Positions 60,060 through 64,000 of a DNA stretch of 64,000 nt are shown here, piece by piece (the stretch's first letter is position 1; every line of letters begins with the position of its first letter). A program made the position numbers and the translations under genes. The stretch lies in contig JAKTNV010000003.1 in NCBI GenBank assembly GCA_022747635.1, forward strand, positions 102,034,954 to 102,098,953, read 5' to 3'. The stretch comes from Hetaerina americana (Eukaryota > Arthropoda > Insecta > Odonata > Calopterygidae). Below the pieces are notes generated by a model that had not been told where the DNA came from, did not search any database, and was given only the letters and a program-made list of their open reading frames with translations.

Positions 60060-60743
60060 ATCCCATATGCCAGCAGCATATTCTAAATGTGGCCTAACCA
60101 GCGAAAGATAACATTTTTCTTTATCCTTTCATCACAATTACCCAGAACTCTTTTAATAAATACTAATTTTTTGTTAGTTTTTTCACGTATTCCCCGTATA
60201 TATTTTACCCAGGTGAGGTTATGAGTGAGCGTAAAGCCTAAGTATTTAATCGAGTCTACACATTCCATTTCGGTGCTCCCGATGCAGTGAGCGTTTTGCA
60301 GAGAATTGCTCTTTTTTCCAAAAATTCATTACTACGCACTTTTTTAATTTTAATTCTAACTGCCATGTGCCGCTCCAGCGTTGAATAGCGTTTCAGCCAT
60401 ATACTAAAACTGCTTTACCCGTAGAATTACGGATATTTCTGTAAAGCACTGCATTGTCTGCAAATAAACATATCTTCCAAGTGACTGCGGAGTTAATGTC
60501 GTAAATTAAAAGAATGAAAAAAAGAAGTCCGATTACACTTCCCTGGGGAAAACCTGAAGTGAATTCTACTGCATTAGAGCGAACTCCATCTATGACTAGC
60601 CTTTGTGCCCGACCATTCAAAAAGTCTTTAATCCAACTCAGGATACTTTTATCTATGCCATATGCTTCCAGCTTTGTGAGTATTTTACCATAAAAAACCA
60701 CGTCAACCGCAGTGTGCGTTTTCTCTTGCGGAAGTTCTTGCAT
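60060..60743 (-). pseudogene. CR1/Jockey-like LINE reverse transcriptase remnant
   Basis: On the minus strand, from about 60,715, the sequence reads KILTKLEAYGIDKSILSWIK, then FTSGFPQGSVIGLLFF, the PQGS block of CR1/Jockey reverse transcriptases. LFADNAVLY follows, where the catalytic FADD box has become FADN. Next come WQLELKLKKCVVMNF and, after a frameshift, MECVDSIKYLGFTLTHNLTW, then TNKKLVFIKRVLGNCDERIK. The changed catalytic residue and frameshifts show it is dead. The 25.5-kb remnant covers the protein downstream of this point and may be from the same family. Confidence 0.88.
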
Positions 60744-60749
60744 TCACTG

Positions 60750-61225
60750 ATCATGCGGAATGCTGTATCGGCTGATTACTCCCTAAATTAATAATTTACT
60801 GCACGGGGTAAAATGCAGAATCTCACATATTGCTTACTGACATTCTTTTTGCTTTTATCTGTGACTCTCATTCAAGAATTTCTCGCATGGTCAGTCGACT
60901 GTGCTGTCCTGCTGCAGTTTCATACTTCTAGGTTTTTCCTATCTTGACATCTTCCTCCGGGTTTCTTCCTTCCTACCCGGATTTCCTTAAATTTGTCAGG
61001 GGACAAAAAATCCCTTTTATCCCATCAACTGTCGATAGGGACACCCTACCCTCTGTTCTCCAGACCTTCGTTCCTGCGCCACTATTCACACATACTAATG
61101 CTTCTTCCCCCTCACCTCCTTACTTTTTTAAATATCAAATCAACAACTTTTACGATTTTTTCTTTCGTGTGTTGAAATGACGAAGTGCTTCGCGAGTGTG
61201 CATTTGTTTACTGTACAAAATTCGG
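60750..61225. other. No recognisable gene
   Basis: Mixed composition. Nothing recognised. Confidence 0.45.
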
Positions 61226-61230
61226 GCTCC

Positions 61231-61420
61231 TTTCACGTGACGTCATATTCCTGTAACACCCTGCCCCTCTTTCTTCGTGACCCCCTTCGCCCGACACCCA
61301 TATCCCTTCGGGCGTGACGTAAAACATGGGCGGCTCCTTTAAGTAGCGCCTGGGCAAGGGAAGTGATGGAGAAGTGGCGTCGCTGGAGGGAGTGCGAGCG
61401 CGGAGGTGAGGAGGGAGGAG
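61231..61420 (+). promoter_or_regulatory. Candidate regulatory region (E-box/CRE)
   Basis: A CACGTG E-box (61,234-61,239) overlaps a perfect TGACGTCA CRE palindrome (61,238-61,245). A second CGTGACGTAA lies near 61,313-61,322. The sequence then enters a CpG-rich island. The combination looks like a proximal promoter, but no transcript or coding exon is visible to confirm it. Confidence 0.3.
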
Positions 61421-61900
61421 GGCCCTCTAGCGCGAGAGGAGAACCCGCGGCGGCGGGCGAGCGGAGTGGAGGCGGCGGTCCTCCCGATGCTCCCCACTAA
61501 GTGACAAAGACGACATCATCGAAGAGTCTCTCGCAGGAGACGGCGAGGGGACGGAAGGAAGGGCGGGGAAGACGAAAGGGGTGCGAAAAAGTTGGAGGGG
61601 TTGGGGAGGAAGGGGAGAAAAGACAAGGAGAGAGATAGAGAGGAGGGGGGGAGAGTAAAAAGGGGGAGAGTTTAGTGCGATGAGGCGGGAGGGGGGCAGG
61701 GTGAGGCAGGAAGACGATGAGGGGAGGGGAGTGCACGGGAAGGTAGAGAAGGAAGCCCTGGGGGGAGAGGGGAAGAAGGGGGCTGGGAATGTGGGGGAGA
61801 GAAGGGGTTGGATGGTCGGAGGAGAGGACATTTTTCGGGGGCGGAGGTGGAAACAGAGCGGAAGGGGTGGCTGGCGCGTCGGTGGACGATCGTTGACCTA
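61380..61900. other. GC-rich purine island
   Basis: CpG-rich at the left, purine-rich on the plus strand to about 61,870. The overlapping frames (Arg/Gly-rich plus, Pro/Ser-rich minus) look like artefacts. It could be a 5' untranslated exon downstream of the candidate promoter. Confidence 0.45.
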
Positions 61901-61909
61901 GGTTAGTTT

Positions 61910-62990
61910 GGTCTCCGGACTATTCTGGGATGTCTAAGGCGACGTAGAGGAGTGTGGAGGTAGCGGGAGAGAGAAGTTTGATGGCACCGAGACTATAGAA
62001 GAGAGTGAGGCTGACGGGGGAAGCGGTCGGGAGTGAGGCGGAGTGGAGGGAGGCGTTAGTTATTGCGGGTGGGACAAGGGTTGTGAGGAGTTTCTGGAAG
62101 AATGGGAAAGTCGGGAATGGGAGTGCTTGGGAGATAATGTGCGCGAGTTGTCGTCCTCGGAGGATCCGAAAGGTGACTGGAGGGACTCTTTTTCTTCCTC
62201 CTTCCGCGCGGACCCTCCCGTCGCACTCAGCAGTTACGCAAATGGCTTTTCGAGGAGAGAGCTTTTTGCGAGGAGTCACTCAGCATATTGAAAATGAAGA
62301 TGTGGGATCAGCAGAGCTTAACCAGATTCTGGTTAAACAACTGGGTGTAAACGAAAATGGTAGCAGTTGTTTAAGGTCATGGGAGGGCTACGGTTATGTC
62401 GTGCCGTGAGCAACATTCGATTGCATTACCACCCAGTAACCGCCTTTGAACCGAAAAGTAAGACCTTTTGGACTTGCGGTGGCCACAAATACCTATACAC
62501 TAGGTGTACGAAATCAAGACATAGAAATATTAGGGTCTCGTGAAAAATATTAGCGTCTGTCTGGCTAAAGAATTACTCCAATCTTTTGACAGCCATGACT
62601 GATTTATGTAGCTTAGTACAAAATTACCAGTTTTGTAGTAATGGGCTAAATTTTTCTTTTGCGCTTAGTCTTCAACGATGAACTGTTTGTTTGCTTAACG
62701 TTACCAGAAAGGATTCCAGCCACTGGGTTAATAAGTCGAGCGTAATTATTAAAACAGCATTTCATACGGGAAAAAAGTAATTAAGTTGCGTAGTTGTAGA
62801 AGCGGTTCAGTATGAATTAGAATTAAAAGAACCTTTGATATTGAGGGCCCCTATAAAATTACCGTGGAACAAATGCACAGATTTTTAGTTACATTGTCTT
62901 TTAAACTGTATTCAAAACATGCACTCAACCTCATAATACTTGGAGTATTCTATAAAAAGATAAATAGATCAGAATATTTCCAGGCAAACT
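61910..62990. other. No recognised gene; moderate-GC then AT-rich
   Basis: A 134-codon frame (62,005-62,409 plus) and a 119-codon frame (61,920-62,279 minus) overlap. Neither has a recognised domain, so neither is called as a gene. Confidence 0.4.
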
Positions 62991-63000
62991 GTTTTATGAT

Positions 63001-63240
63001 CCAGTTGGTGTGATGGCTCATTGTTTGAGTTCTTATTCCAGGGAACCGTGCTTAAATCCAGGCATTAATGACTCATTTCGTCGAATCCCGATCTCTTATT
63101 CTGGGTGCTGCGGGGAGAGCGCTTCAAGTGCAGTACTTCGTCCGTCGGATGGGACGTTCAATCTTTGACCCTTAACCTCAGACCTTTCGCTAAGAGTGGG
63201 CTGATACCAATTTTTCTCCTCTCCCTTACCTATTTTTCCT
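63001..63240 (+). mobile_element. Diverged SINE (family A), third copy
   Basis: CAGTTGGTGTGATGGCTC parallels the family A head. GAATCCCGATCTCTTATTCT, then GTCCGTCGGATGGGACGTTC and CCTTTCGCTAAGAGTGGGCT match the body of the copies at 22.0 and 41.2 kb. It is more diverged, and no target duplication is visible. Confidence 0.7.
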
Positions 63241-63249
63241 TATGTTCAA

Positions 63250-64000
63250 CCAATGGAGCACATGCCTCAGCTACTTCCTCTATAAAGTATTATTGGTCAT
63301 AATGAATTTCAAAGTTGTTGAAACGCTTTTTGTGAACAAAATTTTGAATTAAAAACCTTTGCAAAGCTTGATGATTTAGGGAGTTAAATCCAACCGACAG
63401 CAAGGTGACATTTGCTGTGGGTGTATTTATGATCAAAATTTAGTCTGAGAGGTTATTCAGGTTGAGACGTTGTGGTTGTGACGAAAGCTCTAGTTCAAAC
63501 CGAAGCTGAATTTCATTTGAATGCATTCACTTCTTTCACATTTTTTGGAATTTTGGTCCCCCCTTCTTCATGTGTGCCTATTTTGTTCTTAAAGCAACAG
63601 AATGTGGTAATTTAAATCAATAATTATGCTATTTTTTCTGTTTTTAGGTCAAAAGTCATGAACTATCTTATGATATGTCCTGTCGTGGTAAAGATATATT
63701 TTATGTTTTATTTTGAGCTGAAATCCTCGCTCATCTTATAAATCTCTGAGCTTGACGCCGTTGCTAATTTTCGGATAGGCTTGAATATTTCCACAATGCC
63801 GCATCAGCGTACTTTATACATGTGTCTTATAAGAATAGCTAGCTGATTCTTTAAAAATTAATTACTTCGTCTCAGAAAGCGAGAAGTTGTTCAATTCCTC
63901 CTCTTCTATCTCTTGATGACCTGTCTCTCGATACACATTTCAATCATCGTTTCGAAAGTTACAGCTCAGACACAACGCTGTTCAAAAATCTCCACCCGGA
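63250..64000. other. No recognisable gene
   Basis: AT-rich sequence to the window end. Nothing recognised. Confidence 0.5.

Noticed and set aside
61920..62409. Host exon on either strand
   Set aside because: Two frames overlap on opposite strands, neither has a known domain, and no splice sites support one over the other.
1..64000. CRISPR arrays, bacterial operons, prophage or viral genes
   Set aside because: No regularly spaced direct repeats, no ribosome-binding-site-led gene series, and no capsid, integrase or envelope motifs were seen. The content is eukaryotic.

Overview
This window looks like repeat-rich intergenic or intronic DNA from an arthropod, most likely an insect; the species cannot be named from sequence alone. 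The signs are metazoan: Tc1/mariner DNA transposons with TA target duplications, tRNA-derived SINEs with pol III B boxes, degenerate non-LTR retrotransposons of at least two kinds, (TA)n/(CA)n/(GA)n microsatellites, and an AT-rich background interrupted by GC-rich low-complexity islands. There are no bacterial-style operons, rRNA genes or CRISPR arrays. No host protein-coding gene can be supported with confidence, and most open frames longer than 60 codons lie in low-complexity DNA or in dead transposons.

Layout. 1-11 kb: unique AT-rich DNA, a GC island near 4 kb, SINEs near 2.0 and 4.8 kb, a CR1-tail-like repeat at 5.1 kb and two foldback hairpins at 5.4-6.0 kb. 11-20.3 kb: a mariner cluster, with two near-identical full-length copies in opposite orientation (11,348-12,680 and 18,973-20,294) around an unrelated internally deleted mariner (14,363-15,289) and a LINE endonuclease remnant. 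20-30 kb: a SINE with clear target duplications, two large GC islands, a LINE 3' remnant and a palindromic (TA)n tract. 30-32 kb: an internally deleted mariner with TA duplications, an unexplained 105-codon frame with a hydrophobic segment, and another decayed mariner. 32-46 kb: GC islands, a diverged direct duplication at 36.6-37.4 kb, an inverted pair of tRNA-derived SINEs at 40.0-40.5 kb and a SINE with a 12-bp perfect target duplication at 41.2 kb. 46-64 kb: two more foldback hairpins, GC islands, four pieces of one LINE family, a CR1/Jockey-like reverse transcriptase remnant, palindromic (TA)n tracts and further SINEs.

The most unusual signal is a dispersed foldback family (5.44, 5.8, 12.7, 46.5 and 53.2 kb, plus a solo tail at 13.0 kb). 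Its members share a flanking tail of about 30 bp, and four of the five have hairpin centres resembling a hammerhead ribozyme core: a CTGANGA-like box, a short stem, GAAAC, then a palindromic ACCC/GGGT stem ending in a GTC-like cleavage triplet. This fits the ends of Penelope-like elements. The copies seen are degenerate, and the link is inference.

The mobile elements do not cooperate as a pathway. They form a layered record: recent mariner insertions, younger SINEs with readable target duplications, and old, frame-broken LINEs. The GC islands, several with abrupt purine/pyrimidine strand switches, are the best places to look for host promoters or 5' exons.
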